Source: Allacma fusca
Taxonomy: Eukaryota; Arthropoda; Collembola; Symphypleona; Sminthuridae
NCBI GenBank assembly: GCA_947179485.1
Contig: OX359248.1
Coordinates: 55,376,386-55,440,385 of the forward strand
Length of the DNA stretch: 64,000 nt
Reading direction: 5' to 3'
Shown: positions 15,301 through 29,400 of the stretch, in pieces
How the letters are laid out: the number at the start of each line of letters is the position of its first letter
Numbering within the stretch: position 1 is the stretch's first letter
Made by a program: the position numbers and the translations under genes
Notes under the pieces: model-generated
Database searches by the model: none
Told to the model about the DNA's origin: nothing
What the model saw: only the letters and a program-made list of their open reading frames with translations

Positions 15301-17218
15301 CTAATATTGTGGAAAAATGTTAACATTTTGTTTTGTATCATGTGTAAAAATATTTTTGCCCATGCAAAAAGTGGAACAGCTTTTTAAGAAAGTTTTTTTT
15401 ACACAAGATTCAGTGTTTTATAGTTATATGGGTTTTAAAGTGTTTTAAAATTTATAAAAAGTAAATTTAATTGAAATGAGAAAATTTGAAAAACATTTGG
15501 CTACTGTGGAGAAAATGTTTTTAAAGGGTCCTCCTGTAATATCTATAAGAGCAATTTTATGCGCACAATGATGTAGATACTTTTAAAGTGAAAAATAATT
15601 ACAGTTGCAGAACACGTGGGAGAAAAAATGATTGTCCTGCGAAATGGAATTTTAAAAAGGTTCTGAGTAGAAATAGTTCCCTGGAATATCTATTTATATA
15701 TTCAAGGAAGTTGTCAGTTCTAAAAACGTGCAATTAGCAGCATAATCTGTATTCCGTTTGACAAAGCAAGTTCAATTGTGAATGGATATCCGGTGGAACT
15801 TTCACAAAGCTTCTGCATTAGAGAACATGTTTGAAATGGCTCTAGGACCCTCTACGTGAATAATGCAAAATTTAAATAAAGCGACTTTCGCTATTAGATT
15901 CGTCCTGGCAAGAAAAGTTTCTCCACAGGGGGAAATGTTTCGATGCATTCGCATCTACAATGATGTTAATATTTGTCGTAATGAAAACATAGATTTAATT
16001 ATAATTTATTAATTTTAAGCCAACTTTGTTCCTTTTGCCGTTTTCGTAATAGCAAGCACATGCTTTTGTCCTTACTTTCCTATAATTAATTGCATAGAAT
16101 AAATTATATATGAAGAAGAGAAAGAAACAAAACTTCTTTTTAAATAACCGCCTTCTCGGCTCCTTCTTTCCAAGTTTAATTAATTACCTTTATAATTTAC
16201 AATCGTTAATGAACTCTGAAATAATAAATATGTTTAATTACCATGAAATAGTGCTTACGGATGGTGAGCTTCCAGTTATTAAATTCACTCGCCATTGTAG
16301 AAACATAAACGAAAATCAAACCTACGAGCATTTTAATCTACTGTAACAACCGAAAAGAGTTCCACTGTTTAAAGTAATTACAACTTATTAATAATCATAA
16401 TTAATAATTATTTATTTCCCACATATTTTAAAAATTTGCAAAAGAAAGTTTATGTTGCAACCAGGTGAATTTTGACTAAATATTATCAACGATCAATAAG
16501 GCATTTTGTAGCTAATTTGACTTTTCAATAATTTGAGGTTGCCCGTTATAACAAAGTTAACTTTTTATGCCTTACACGTAATAGGTCAAATATATTAAAA
16601 ATCAAGTTTGAAGGGGGAAATTCGTAAGATGACAAATATTTTGAAGAGATACATGCTAATTTTGTAATAATAAAGATGCACTTTGGAATGGGACTGCTCT
16701 TTGTAGGGTTCCCCAACAATTGCTAAGGAATATCATTGTTAAGAATGTGTTTGTAAAAAATATGACATATTTTCAAGAAATTTTTTTGTTGCCATTATTT
16801 TGAATAAGTACTGTCGTTTACTTTACCTTATAATAGTGACGAGGACTGTGATATTTCCGACAGCAGAAATAAACATTAAAATGGAGTAGACAACTATGGC
16901 CACCATATGACCCTGATTAAATTGCATGTAAATCGGGAGTTCCCACGGGGTCTGGTTTCCCTTGTCCATCCCTCGATGTCCCACCGTCCAATTGGTCATA
17001 TCCACGTCGGGGAGTTCAGTCACATTGCCAAACATGGTTGCGCCGTAAATTTCGTCAAAGTCATCTGGAAGGTGTCCCAAAGTGTCACCAAGGGTTTCCT
17101 GCAGGAAATTGGACTCGGAGAACTTTCTTCTAAAATTTTGATCCTCTTCCGTTAAGACCACTTGTAAATTTCCAAGAACCCATAATATTTTAACGAGGAT
17201 AATATTCCTGGAATTCAT
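9372..17218 (-). CDS. AKH/ACP-type GnRH-superfamily GPCR, partial (exons 1-4)
   Basis: Class A peptide receptor at the cell surface, likely Gq/Gs-coupled and sensing an adipokinetic hormone- or ACP-like peptide. Exons in coding order: 17218-16827, 14071-13975, 11183-10956, 9579-9372, all with GT-AG borders and matching phase (308 codons plus one base). A signal peptide (residues about 1-21) precedes an ectodomain with glycosylation sites N65, N76 and N88. TM1 carries GN at 121-122. TM2 reads LHLAIADLLVTFLLMPLE (D152). The TM3 cysteine is C179, DRY is at 203-205 followed by FAVLKPL, TM4 ends CSLPQ, ECL2 has C257 in CVTFNFF, and TM5 follows. IGWASTVSWRAGDAACR favours AKH/ACP receptors over corazonin receptors, which have different TM2-TM3 wording. 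I chose the ATG at 17218 because it opens directly into the signal peptide; an in-frame ATG lies at 17266. TM6, TM7 and the tail are not seen. Confidence 0.88.
9580..10955 (-). other. Receptor intron 3
   Basis: Phase-0 intron between the TM4 exon (donor GTAAAT after CTTCCACAG) and the ECL2/TM5 exon (acceptor TTTGCAG). No nested gene is seen. Confidence 0.75.
11184..13974 (-). other. Receptor intron 2, holding a MITE
   Basis: Phase-0 intron between the TM2 exon (donor GTGAGT) and the TM3 exon (acceptor TTTGCAG). Much of it is taken up by the inverted-repeat element annotated at 12601-13406. A fragment at 11350-11370 matches the TACAGTCAACTCTCCTTATA type of MITE end. Confidence 0.75.
12601..13406. 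mobile_element. PIF/Harbinger-like MITE with perfect terminal inverted repeats
   Basis: The ends are exact inverted copies: the left end reads AGCTGGATTTATACTTTC (from 12599) and the right end reads GAAAGTATAAATCCAGCT (to 13406). TAA lies directly outside each end, fitting the 3-bp TWA target duplication of PIF/Harbinger elements. There is no transposase frame inside. The interior repeats the words TTTATACTTT and CTTCACTC and holds two copies of CGCGTCACGTGA (about 12687-12698 and 12703-12714), each with an E-box-type CACGTG. The family call is inference from duplication length; the inverted repeat is directly visible. Confidence 0.7.
14072..16826 (-). other. Receptor intron 1
   Basis: Phase-2 intron between exon 1 (donor GTAAAG) and the TM2 exon (acceptor TTTTTCCAG). 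It contains a worn inverted pair at about 14856-15014 (GGACTCTCACT and AGCGAGAGTAGACTGTA) of the same MITE-end type seen elsewhere in the window. No exon is seen. Confidence 0.7.
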
Positions 17219-20200
17219 CTTCCGTAGGAATAATTTAATACCTAGCCTTTTCTCTTTTACATACATCTACCAATTTTCCACTTGAGAAAAACTCACTTAT
17301 AACTTCCCTTTTGTCCCAAGAGGTTGCTGAAAGTCAACGGGACTTTAGAAAATGTCATTCTTAGCTGTACCTCCATTTGCACTTAATCACTACCATTTAT
17401 CCTTTATATTAAACTCCGGGGTAGTACATTTTTTCATTATGGGTAACGTGAGATTTGTTTTTAATTTAACGACTTCCGGACAGAATTTTTTAGTCGTGTT
17501 TAGAATTGGCAGTACTAAATGTGTTCTTGATTAATTGCATGATTTTGCACGAATTAGTTTAGAGGGTATATGAATATCAACAGTTTTAACGTCTGAAATC
17601 CGTTGGAAGGACTTGCAAATTTGGAGGCAAATCTTGCTGATTGTTTGCTTTATATATTTTTGGCTCTGACGTGTAAATGTTTACAAAATGTTTAAATTTG
17701 TTTTGCAGATTTTACACCCTAAAGCGTTCCTTTAAAAGTTTCAAATTATAAAACATGGTGTTGAACAGTTTTTGTAGTAGTTTTTGCTGTAGTTGTTGTT
17801 GTTGTTTTTTTTCGAAATTGGTTCAAAGTTTTTCAATGATGTTTTTATTGTAAATATTTTGAAATCTTTTACTTTTGACTAAATATGCATAATTATATTG
17901 TAATTTTGATACCCGCATATTATCTTGAAAATGTAATTGCAATTTTGTCACAAAATAAGTCGCCAACTTTGGGATTGTAAAGTTTTGCTGCAAATTTTTC
18001 TCAAGAGTTGCACCAGTTTCCGCCGTTTTTGAATATTGTAGATCAGAAATGATTCTGAAGATTTTTCTATGGAAATTAAATATTTTTGCATACTCAAGAA
18101 CGTTCAACGGCAATTATGTAATATTGCAGGTAAAAATAGATATTCTTGAAAATTTCTTCCCGAAAAGATTATAAATTTGTTAGAGATATAATGCTTTCAA
18201 ACAAAACCGTAAAAAAAACTCCCGGGAATTTACCACTAATCTTACAGAACACGTTTCAATTACTGCTCCCAGCCTTGATATAATCACACGCAACGTCAAA
18301 GCCCAACAAAAAATTTGGTTCTTGATGCTCGAAAACGTAACTTTGCCAACTCCTGAAATTTTTCGACCCGTGAACATCCCGATATTTGCAACTTTTCACA
18401 TGGTGTTAATAAGACGCATGGGGAATTCGGATATCTCACCCGTTTTTCACCCCTCCATTTTCACAAACGAGCTTTACGGCCAGTGGTCCAAATAATTAAG
18501 TTTCTCCAACAATCACTGTTTGATTTGGATTTAGAAGTTCTACCTCCAAATTGGGCTGGTACTTGAAGAGACTACGGCTGAGTGCGTCAGTTCCTTAGAT
18601 AACCTCAACACTGCCTTTAAGATCCCAAAGGCGAATAGTTCCTCTAAACAGATTTATTCCGCACATATGACGCCCAAGAATTGGGCCACATACAACCATC
18701 AAGGCTGAGTTGCCTTAAAATATTTCGCTTATCTTGTACGTGACGCTGAGTCTTCTCCAAGGCTTTGGGCCATCACGAAAATTTTCACTGCGTAAATATA
18801 TGTATATTCACACAAATTAGCTATTTTTTTTAAACGAGAAAATCTTACACTTGAATTTAGGACATGCTTTTTTTCTTTATAAATCAAGCGATTAGAACAT
18901 GAGAAAGAAGTCTGGACTTAATAAGCGTTTTAATAAATTTCAAAATTGAGGATTTTTAATATTTCCTGCAATTTGAGTGCTGTTTTTTCCAAACGTTTGC
19001 TCAAAGATTGTCAATGTTAACACATTTTGGGGGAAATGTGTCCAATAAAATTTTTCCTACAGATTTGGGATTCATTACAATTAAATTTGTATAAACGTTT
19101 TGAAAATTTCCTTCACAAAAAGTTGGTCATTTTTCAGAATTTGTATTGGACTAATTGATAGTACTTTGTTGAATATTATAGGTTTGGGAAAATATGAGCT
19201 GAGACTCACAGATGCAAGATATCACTCACATGGAGCTCTGAACTCGACTGACGCGTCCTATCTGAAGAAAAGAGTGCTTTCTCTCGTTTTCCTTTGACTC
19301 ACAAAACGAATACCTTTCTCCCTTTCCCCTACATTTTCTATATACTTTTCTCCATGCAAGCTTTTGCTCCGTCAAAGAGAGCTTCCCTCATGTTGACGCA
19401 GGTTGATTTCTTCCTGTGCGTGAATGCACAGTCAACACTTGCTGTAACAGAATCCCTTACAAATGGATTTTGCAAATGCTCCTTCCAAGGCGCAAAAATA
19501 CTTCACGATATACCCTGGTATTATTTTTGCTTGTAGATATTACAAGACATAAGTGAATTCTAGTCATCGTCAACCCCGTAGATAAACGGTTTTCATTAGA
19601 TGCAAAATATTTTCACAAAATGTTTTTTGCCAAGTGCTAAGTTTTTCCCCTTTATATGTGCATATTCTAAAATAATCTCCCATTGAAACAGACCCATTTA
19701 TAAGAGCATGTCTTTATATGGAAAAATTAATAGTCACAATCCAATTCACTATGTATAAACTGTAGTAGTTTTGTTGAAACGAGCACATACAATAAGATCT
19801 GAATGGAACATACCCTCTGAAATTTATTTTCTTTCTTGCAAACGTTTATTTAAATTTCGGTCAGCTACATCCCAGCAAACTTAAGCCTCACAATTAGTAA
19901 TTTTTGATTTCATAAAGTGGACTCTCGCTATGCATTTTGCATAGGATCATTCAATCAAGAGATAAATTAGTGTTATGGTAAATGAAGCGAGTGTTTAAAA
20001 AAATGATCCAATGTACAAAAATATTTTAGGGGGTATATTTTTGCAAGAGCTCCCTGTATTTTGATGCTTGATGAGGTGATTCAATTAATCAAACTAACGG
20101 GAAGAACTGAATGTCAAATATGCAATTATAACAAAAATTAAATTTGTTTTCGCCTTTTCCATTAATGTTCAGAGCACTGCATTAGCACTGGTATGGAATT

Positions 20201-23200
20201 TTTACAAAAAGTTTTCTAAATTAGGTCAATTTTATTACTAGGCTTAAAAAATTGTACAGTGCATTTTCCACATTACGACTTCATTGACAATATACAAAAC
20301 TGGATCTAATAATAAAATGTTCCTAAAAGCAAAAAAAATAGGAAGATCATGAAAAGGATTGTGTGAAATATTTTTACCACTTTACAGAAATTTGCTTAAA
20401 AGGAGGGTTTACTATTTTTAAAGGGCAGTGTATTCTAAGTTTTTCATAGAGCCGATGCGAAATAAAATTTGATTTTACAGATCATTCCCGAATCGTTTTC
20501 AGTGACATTATAACCAAGCACTTCATGCCCGTACAACGGTGATGAGGGCTACCGTGTAACTTCTTTATAACGTACCTATTTAATTGCAACGAAGACTTGT
20601 GTTTACAACGACCATTCTTAGCGTATTTACAGCCCTTGTAATTACACGCAAACTTACTACTACATATAACATGAAAATCTAGACGCTTGCAGACTGCCAC
20701 TTTTAAGGAGTAACGCGCGAATAAAACTTATTCGTGCACATTTAAAGTGAACTCGCTTACTTGGTAAATACCAAAGTACGTAATTCCGAGGAATTTTGAG
20801 GGTACCATAAAAATAACAGAATTAACATGTGAAATATATCAAATGGGAAAAGTTAAGTGCTCCATCAGGCAGGTTGACGATCTTAACATGGAGGACCGTT
20901 ATAGCGATAGGCTGATCTGCTGACTACAAATAGTCGCAATAAAATGCTCCAAGAGGATAATTCTCATGTCGAATATTAAATGGGGGAAATGATTTGTAGT
21001 ATTATAACTAGATAATGTTTTTTACAAGGCGACTGTTATAGAGATAAATACAAGAAAAACTATAAAATGTAAACATAATAATAATAATATAATTTCAAAT
21101 GGGAAACAATTGAGAATGAAGGTAGAAAAGCAAACCTGTATTTCTTGGGATGTCATTATAAAGAGATTTTGCTGTATCTATAAATAATCGTCACAAACAA
21201 GAGAACAATTTACTTGTGAAATATCAATTGCGGAAAAATAAATAGTTTACAAAATAGTTTTATTACGAGAGTACTCTTTTAAAAGGGCCGTTATGTGAGG
21301 GATTGGCTGCAAATACATTTGTCATGTCAAAAGGGGAAAATGTTTGACTTCAAAAACATCTCAGATGAAATAGCTGAAGTCATATTAAAAACCATTATGA
21401 TGTCATTGAGAGTGGTCCGTTATAAAGAGGTCCCACACTACTAGCTCACCCCATCGTTGACAGAGCCATAAAGCGTACTTAAGGACGAATACATAATGGG
21501 CTGCTGTAAATACCCTCGTGGAAATTTGCAAATATTGGAAAATGGGAAAGTTCTGAGCGCAGGGAAAAATAAAGGTTGAAAAGGCGGCATATATTCCAGT
21601 TAGTGGCTCATTTGTGGGAGAAAATATTCCGAAGGGAAAGAACATAGCCAAACTTTCCCAGACATAGCGTTCGTTTCCACACATACACACACATAAACAC
21701 ACAAGGAGAGGGCGAAATCTCTGGAGAACTTGTTTCCAAAATCAGAAAGTGCGACATAACGAGGTAAACCGCCGTTCCCGAATTTATATCACACTCCCAA
21801 AAACTCCGCGGGCATTAAAAACACCAGGAGACACAAATGGCCCAGCATTACTTTTATTGCTCTGTTCCTGACAGCTATAGTAGTTTTGTTGCCTCCAAAT
21901 CCAGTTTAATCTAGCTACGGTGGTCTCCTTCAAAATTTTACAAAATTTCATCTGTAAAATGTAATGCTTTTCAAAGAAAATTGATTGTTGCAAGCAGGAA
22001 AAATTTTGTAGTATATTTGCCCACATTTTTTGAATTATTGGGGGACGTTATAGCAATATTATTATAATTCTGTAAAGTATTATTTTAGGGTAGTTTAGGA
22101 ATTTTATGAAGACCACCACAATGAGAGTTCACAGTACGTTCGACTCCAAGGACATCACTGCTTTAGCATTTCCTGAAGATTTTTTGTTCTTTTGTGTCTC
22201 CGTTGTCGGAATTGAGAAAGATTGAGAGCTCATTTTTAACCATGGGAAAAGTTTTATGGGGAAAAATTTGTCTGAACTTACACCCACTATGACCCAAAAT
22301 TTATGGGGATTAAATTCATGAAAGTGTGCTATGGGGATAAAATACTTGTATTCCTGGAATAATTATTACTATGAAAAGAGTTTCCCCAGGAGGTTTCCCA
22401 TGTAACCATATACAGTAGTCAGAGGAATACTCAAGTTCAAATGAAGTTCTCAAAGTTTCAGTTTCTTTTTTTTTTTGCAATAAAAACTCCGACCTGGAAC
22501 CAGATGCGCAAAATCATATTCACAGCTGTAGTATTATTTTTGGGTCAAAAAGAAAACAAATGCCTTATTTTATTCTAGAAACTGTGCCTAACTATTTTAT
22601 TTCAGGGTTATAGTAAAAAAATACAAAACAGTACCCTTGTTATAAAATCAAGGCATAAGAAGGGAAGGAAACGAAATAATTATAAGCGAATAATTTTTAA
22701 TGAGTATGGATTCACTTCTTAGATCAACATCTAACAATAAGCCCAATTTGTTTAAACCTCTGTTCATAGTCAATGCTTTTAGAAAAACATTTCCCCTTAG
22801 TACATATATGCAATGCTCTCTTACTATAACTGTGTCCCTGTAAAATACATTCTTATAATAAATCAAGGATGTTAAAACGGTGTCATCTAAGCAGGGGCAG
22901 AAATTAAAATGTTGGTAAATGGGAATATATGGAATTAATTTCCCATTATGAAACATGCAATTTTGAGAGGGTTTCGTATAAAGCTTAAGGATTGCTGCAT
23001 AAAATACTGCATTCTTTTACCTTTCAAAGAATGGTCGGTTGCTAAAATTTGGTCATTAAATCAAGCAAAATTATTAAAAGTAATAATTGTACATTCCGTA
23101 TCCTCACAATACTGAAGAAAGAGGAGTATCATTCTAAGAGCACCTATTTTTATGGGTGCTCTAATTGCTCTACTATTAGGAGAGATTGTACAAAATAAAA

Positions 23201-26200
23201 AACAATAATGCGTAATAAACTGTAGCTTGTATAACTATTTTTGTACACGCTATCAGGATAGCTCTCTTCAATTGATTATGTCATATTGATAATCCAATGG
23301 ATATGCAAATCTTGTGCAAAACAAATACAAATTGATAAAATAATATAGATATTGATATAATGTGCAAATTGTCTGTTGGGGCCACTTTTAAAAATAAAAT
23401 GCGTTTTCAGATATTCAAATGGCGAGTCCAGGTGTATGAGTTGATTTATTGAGTAAATATGTGCTACTTTTTTTCAATCCTACCATACGAGTGTGGTTTC
23501 TGCGGGCGGAATTTTTGCCTTGGGTAGATGATATCAGGTTCAAACATATTTTTCCGAATGGCAGAGGATCCATAAAAAACTGAGAAACACTCCATTCCGC
23601 ATCTTTGTCCCTGACGATGAATTTCTCCAACATTACTCTCTGTTCTTACGGTCATGCCCACAATTCTCAATGTAGAACGTTTTCTATAGCTCTATGGAGA
23701 GCCCATAAAATTTGTAGGGACAAAGCAACAAAACCATTTAAAACTTTCTAAATCATACTTTTTCCAAAAATAATTTAAACTTTGCTCCAATTCCTTGACC
23801 ACTACCAGTAAAAAATAAATTTTGAAAACTCTGAAAAATGTTTTGCTTAAAAATGGGGGAATGATACATTTTTTGCTTCATTATTCTGTGCATAGGCTTG
23901 GAGGCAGACATAAGAGACGGAAAAGATACCCTGTACAGATATACTGGTACAGTAGCGATTATTCCAATAATGACCTAATTGTCCTCTGCTACCGCATACA
24001 CTATTGTACTACAGATATGTTGTTTATAGTACTATATCCAAGTTTTACACCCGTAGATTTAACTGACAGCGATATCTGCCTGTGTGATGATCTCACATGG
24101 AACAATATTGTAGTTCAACAATTGGATGCCCATAGGTAACGTGCAAACTGAGCAGGATGGAATAACCAAATGTTACATCAAATGTGAAACCGGGGGCTAT
24201 TTAAATTCTGTTATCTGAAGTACGGAATAAATATGACTAACTTATTCCAAGTAAATTTTATATGACTGCCTTTTTGACATAGCAGAGATGAGATAGTATT
24301 GAGGATTTCTTGGGAAATAATCGGGGTCAAGTAATCATATGTTACTTTCTACAATTATTATTATTATTCCAGTGACAGAAATTGTGCTGACGCTGACCTA
24401 ATGTGTTTGTATATAAATGGCTCCGGACTTTAGTGAAATCAGAGTTAAAATGGTCATTGACGGAGTATGGTCACTCTCCGAAAATCAACTTTCATACCTT
24501 AAAAAATCAGATCCAGTTAACTACAGTCATCCCTATTCCTTACTATTTTCCGCTTAATAAGCATAGTTTTCTCAAAGCTTGTATTTACTTTCGAAATTCT
24601 ATTCGCATTATATATCTAATTATTACAGTGTACTCTCTCTCTATAAGATCGTCCCTAAAAGCAGTCAATTTTTTAACCCAAGGGAGTGCGTTATAGTGAA
24701 ATTTGCCTCTTTCCCCAACGACACAAGTGTAATATTTTTTCCTAAAAGAAGACACTTGTTAGGGTGTCTGTGCCTGACAATTTGCAAAAACCAGAAGTTA
24801 ATTGTTTTATCCCAGACGATAGTGATATGCACCTGCTGTTCGCTCATTGACTTGCCCGAATATAAGAATTTCTGTGGAAAATTTGAAAATGTCTTCAGAT
24901 GTGAACAGTTGCATGTCTAGAGCTGACTTCTCTTCTGAATAACGATTAGCATCGCTGCATAAAATTCACCTGTGTTTGACAATCCACTCATCACAGCTGA
25001 GATCATTGCAATGGGAGTGTGTATTTAATTTCATATGATTATGTCCATGACCATTGCCTTTGCTAAATGTCAAATGACTTGCAGAATGATAAAAATAGTA
25101 AGAGAGAATAAATTCGCTTTCTTAAGTTGACGTAGAGAGTCAAACATTGGTCTCAACTGGAAATCCGACGTACTAAAACCATGCTGTACAAATTCACGTG
25201 TCAATAGTACCCTGGGAGTTAGCGTATTGAAAAACATTGCAATATATGCAACAAAAAATGCAAATCCTCCCAAAGGTTAGACAAATGTTATCACTGAACG
25301 TAGAAACAAAATCAGACTGATTAGAAAAATTGCTGTCGAAGGTCAAGCAAACATTCCCTTTGGTACGAGCGTAACCTGTGTGTATATTTTTCAAGTTCAA
25401 ACTTTTTATTTTCCATTGTATTTAAAAAAAACAATGGTTGTTTTGTTAGCTAGCAACTGCTGTATTTGGCCGGAGTTGACAATACCAGTACTATATGCAG
25501 TGTATCGCTTTTAAAAGGTAACCCCAAAAATCTCTTCTTTTTTCTTCTATCGACGTAAAAAAAGACTAAGGGGTTAAATGGGACATTTGACCAGATAATG
25601 CGCATATCGCAGTGGAGATACTTGCATTGTAATGGGATCCGTTATATTGACAGTCCCCTATATAATTAGTCTTTGATACAACTGCAACGTAAATCTATCT
25701 AATTTTAACGTGATACAATCAGCCCATATCTCCAGCCAGTTAAGACGAGTTTTCTGCAACTGTTGTTTTCCTTGAACCTGGACAACGAATCCCGATTCAA
25801 GTTTAAATACAGTCCGAAATAACTATAACGAACGTCACCTTCAAAATCATTTTTTCTTATAGGTATAAGAACATTTGAATGCTTTCTTATTTACCGTAAT
25901 GCCAATTATTTAGGGGGTCAAAAACAGACAATAATAAGAGTGAAATTAAAACCGAGGATAAAAGGTAATCCTGATGTGGCCTTCACGCAGAGGTGCTAGT
26001 GTAGTTATTTCCTAGGAAAAAGTTGTTCACTGGGTTGGCATTGAAGGCCATGGAAAGAGAAACGATATTGTAAAACCGGCTCGTTATGAAAACGTAGTGG
26101 ACTCCTGGATTAGAATATGCGGCTGTGCTAATATTAACACAGTGGACCCACTTTAGTGAGAGTTCCTTTATAAAAGGGCTTGTCGAACCTGGACAAACTA

Positions 26201-26477
26201 AGAAGGACAAGTTCTCAAATAAAATTCTATGCTAATTGTAATTATATTAGCACGTGGAGGTTCAAGGCTCAAATATTTGGGTGTACAGGGACGCTTTTAT
26301 AGAGAGAGTTTACTGTAGATGTGGGACTGCAGTTTCGATGATGTAATCTGGATTTTGTTGGGATGTAGATAAAAGTAGAATTGCATGTGGATACTCCAAA
26401 GTTTATTTAAGCTGTCACTTGTCATTAAAGATTTCGTACCTGTTGAGATCTCCGCATTTCTAGAGACAGCCGGCAAA
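17219..26477. other. Intergenic, no gene recognised
   Basis: Nine kilobases between the divergent receptor (minus) and GMC oxidoreductase (plus) genes, so promoters for both should lie at its two ends. I saw a short GTT/GTA tract near 17760-17815, AAT runs near 21080, a small hairpin at about 23139-23164, and MITE-end-like fragments (for example 19918, 21413 and 26294-26315). No frame shows a known domain, and the longest ones here look random in composition. Confidence 0.55.
17760..17815. repeat. GTT-rich simple repeat
   Basis: Short imperfect tract of GTAGTAG and GTTGTTGTTG units ending in a T run, in the intergenic spacer upstream of the receptor gene. Ordinary microsatellite. Confidence 0.7.
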
Positions 26478-29400
26478 ATGGCTGTGAGTAATGTCATAAT
26501 TTTAGTGACATTTTTTGCGTCCCTCCCCTTTTGGGTGGTAATTTTAACCAGTTTCAATTACTACTACGACTATGCCGCCACTAAATTTAGCCCTGGGGAC
26601 ACCGGGGAAGTCTACGATTTTATTGTGGGTAAGCTAAAATACCCGCAAAAATTTTAAGGGCAAACAAAATTTTGTAATTTTCCCATTTATTTTTGGATTT
26701 TACAAAAAGACTTGGACAAACTGGGAAGTAGATACAATTTTAGGGGTAACTGGATAAAGTATTTTATGATGTTTTCAAAAGCCCAATTATTAATGGAGTT
26801 GTCTTTTTAACAATACACACGTTCCACTTAGGGACGGATAGAGATTTTGAAACATTTTCATAAATGTATATTTACTTCTGATCCTTTTGTTTAAAATAAC
26901 ACTATGGTAAGTAGCCTAAGAAAAATATTTAGGGCGGGGAAATTGTTTTGAAAAGTATTTTCTAATTGCAAGGTGAGAAACTTGATACATTTATACACAT
27001 GCAATACTGAGGGGTGGTTTTACAATTTGCAAAATTTTGTGGGACAGTAGCGTTTTACAGTTGATTTTACAAGGCAAAATCTACTAAATAAAAGTTTTTA
27101 CTGTAAGACTATTTTGGGGCAAAATTTCAGGGCAGAAAACATTTCTTACATTTTGGATCGAGTATTTATATTTACTATTGGGGCATGACTTAAGGGATGT
27201 AATGTGGAATGTAAATGTGCATAGTTGGCGGAGGTTCAGCGGGCTCAGTCGTAGTGAATAGATTATCCCGAAACAACAAGGTTCTGCTAATTGAGGCGGG
27301 CGGAGACCCAATTTATTTGCACAGGATTCCTGGAATCGCCCCAAATTTGCTCCATCGCCCGCAAGTCGACTGGATGCACAAAACAGTTCCTCAAAAGAAC
27401 GCACTCCTGGGGCATGTTGATAATGTACGGTATTCTAATTTTCCTTATGCTTCCTCCATTAGAATGACCGTAGTACAAAAACGTTTTTACAAAAACCACA
27501 GTAGTTTTTTATACAGTAAACTCTCGTTATAAGATTAAAGCCTGAAAATTCCTAACTTTATGATTTGGTTTAATTCTAAAATTTAAAATTATTGTAAAGA
27601 AAAATAATTCCTTGCAATGCTAAAGTGATTATTTGATATAACGACACAATTTTACACGGAAGCCCTGGAAAAGGGCAGATTTTTGCTGTTATAGAAAAAC
27701 TTGGCGGAGTTTTTATAACGAGAGTACATTTTAACAAGAAAAATTCTGGGAAAAGTTGAATTCCCATTTATTCGAAAATATATTTTTGACGAATGAAAAC
27801 TATTTGCTGTATGAAATCTGTTCCTTTTTTGAATGCCGTTATGCGAATGTTTGCTGAATATATGAGCTCCCTCTGTGTAGGTTTCAAGATGGCCACGTGG
27901 GAAAATACTGGGTGGATCCAGTAATTTAAATTACATGCTTTATGTCCGAAGTCATCCGTATGATTATGACAATTGGGCAAATTTAACGGGGGACCCCTCT
28001 TGGAATTACGAAAATTTAGTTCCGTTTTTCAGAAGGAGTTCGGACTATCATGGAGATTTTTACTCTGGTAAATGGCCTTTTGTAGTTTTGAAGGATTTTT
28101 GAAAAACAATTCAAAATTAGGTTTCAGTAAATCCGTGAAATAATTTCTAAACTATTTCAGCAATAAATTTTTTTGGGGGGTTTGTAATATTTTTGCTTTA
28201 ATTGTGAACAAACTGCTTTGAATTTCTCGATAGTGTTCACTAAAAGCTGCAGACAATTCTGGGGGTACAGATTAACGTTTTAAAAAAATGTTGCGAAAAA
28301 AAACAACAACATTTAAAGATTCATGATGTTTTTTAAAGAAATTATTTTCGCAAAATAATGTTGAATGCATTTTCGTGAAACTAGAGAGATTTTGTCTTAT
28401 TACAGAGAAACACTACGGATCAACAGGCTATGGTCCTTTACACGTCGAAAGCAAAAAATGGAATCCATTGAAGGATTATTTCTTAGAGGGTGGAAAAGAA
28501 ATGGGGTTTCCTACCGTGGATTTAAATGGACCCCAGAAGTCAGGTATTATTAATAAAATATTATAAAAGTATACTCCTTTGGAGCCCTTTTTAGTGGAAG
28601 AATTTTATCTTGTTGTAAAATGAAATGCTCCGAAATATTTTTTGCACTGTGTGTAGGCAACAGATTAAATCTCCTCTAAAAAGAGAGCACGCATTAATTA
28701 ATCTTAATCGAGTTGGAAGGGAATAGTTATCAAAAAATAATAGTTCCCTTACATTTAGGATTTTGCCCTTTGGAAGTAACCCAGAAGAATGGGGAAAGAT
28801 ACGGAACTTACACAGCCTTCATCAAGCCAATTTTAGACAGGAAAAATTTGCGGATAGCAAAATATTCTCATGCTACCAAGGTGCAATATTACATGAATTA
28901 CAATAACAATTTCATTTGTTTATTGGAAACTATTTTTAATTGCCGGTTTCTTTTCCCTGTAAAAATTTTTAAAACCTCTAATTAATTGTCAAAAATTATT
29001 TGTTCGAAATTATTTTGCTTTACATTCTCATCCGGCAATAAAAAACGAAAAATTTGCTGTTTCAATAATTACAAAAATCCTAATTTTACTTCACATTTAT
29101 GCTTTTGACATTGTAGATCAAATTGGACAAGAATAATCGGGCCGTTGGAGTATGGTATCTTCAGCATGGCGTCAAAAAATTTGCCCGAGTGAGCAAAGAA
29201 GTGATTGTAAGTGGGGGAACGATTGATTCGGCCAAATTGTTATTGCTGTCCGGAATCGGCCCCAAAGCAGAACTGAAAAAAATTGGTGTAAGTTGATACA
29301 ACCATCCCAAAAACTAAAAAATCCAGCCAAATTTAATGTCCGAATAGTGAAATTTTAGTTTAATTTTTTTTACTATACGAGACCTCTTAGAGAGAAGAAA

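Noticed and set aside
20482-20700. Minus-strand 72-codon frame rich in Cys, Lys and His
   Set aside because: Cysteine and histidine spacing fits no zinc-finger or toxin pattern I know, and no splice-consistent neighbours exist.
23139-23164. AGAGCACC/GGGTGCTCT hairpin as a transcription terminator
   Set aside because: Bacterial-type terminators do not apply in a eukaryotic genome; the stem is too short to be remarkable.
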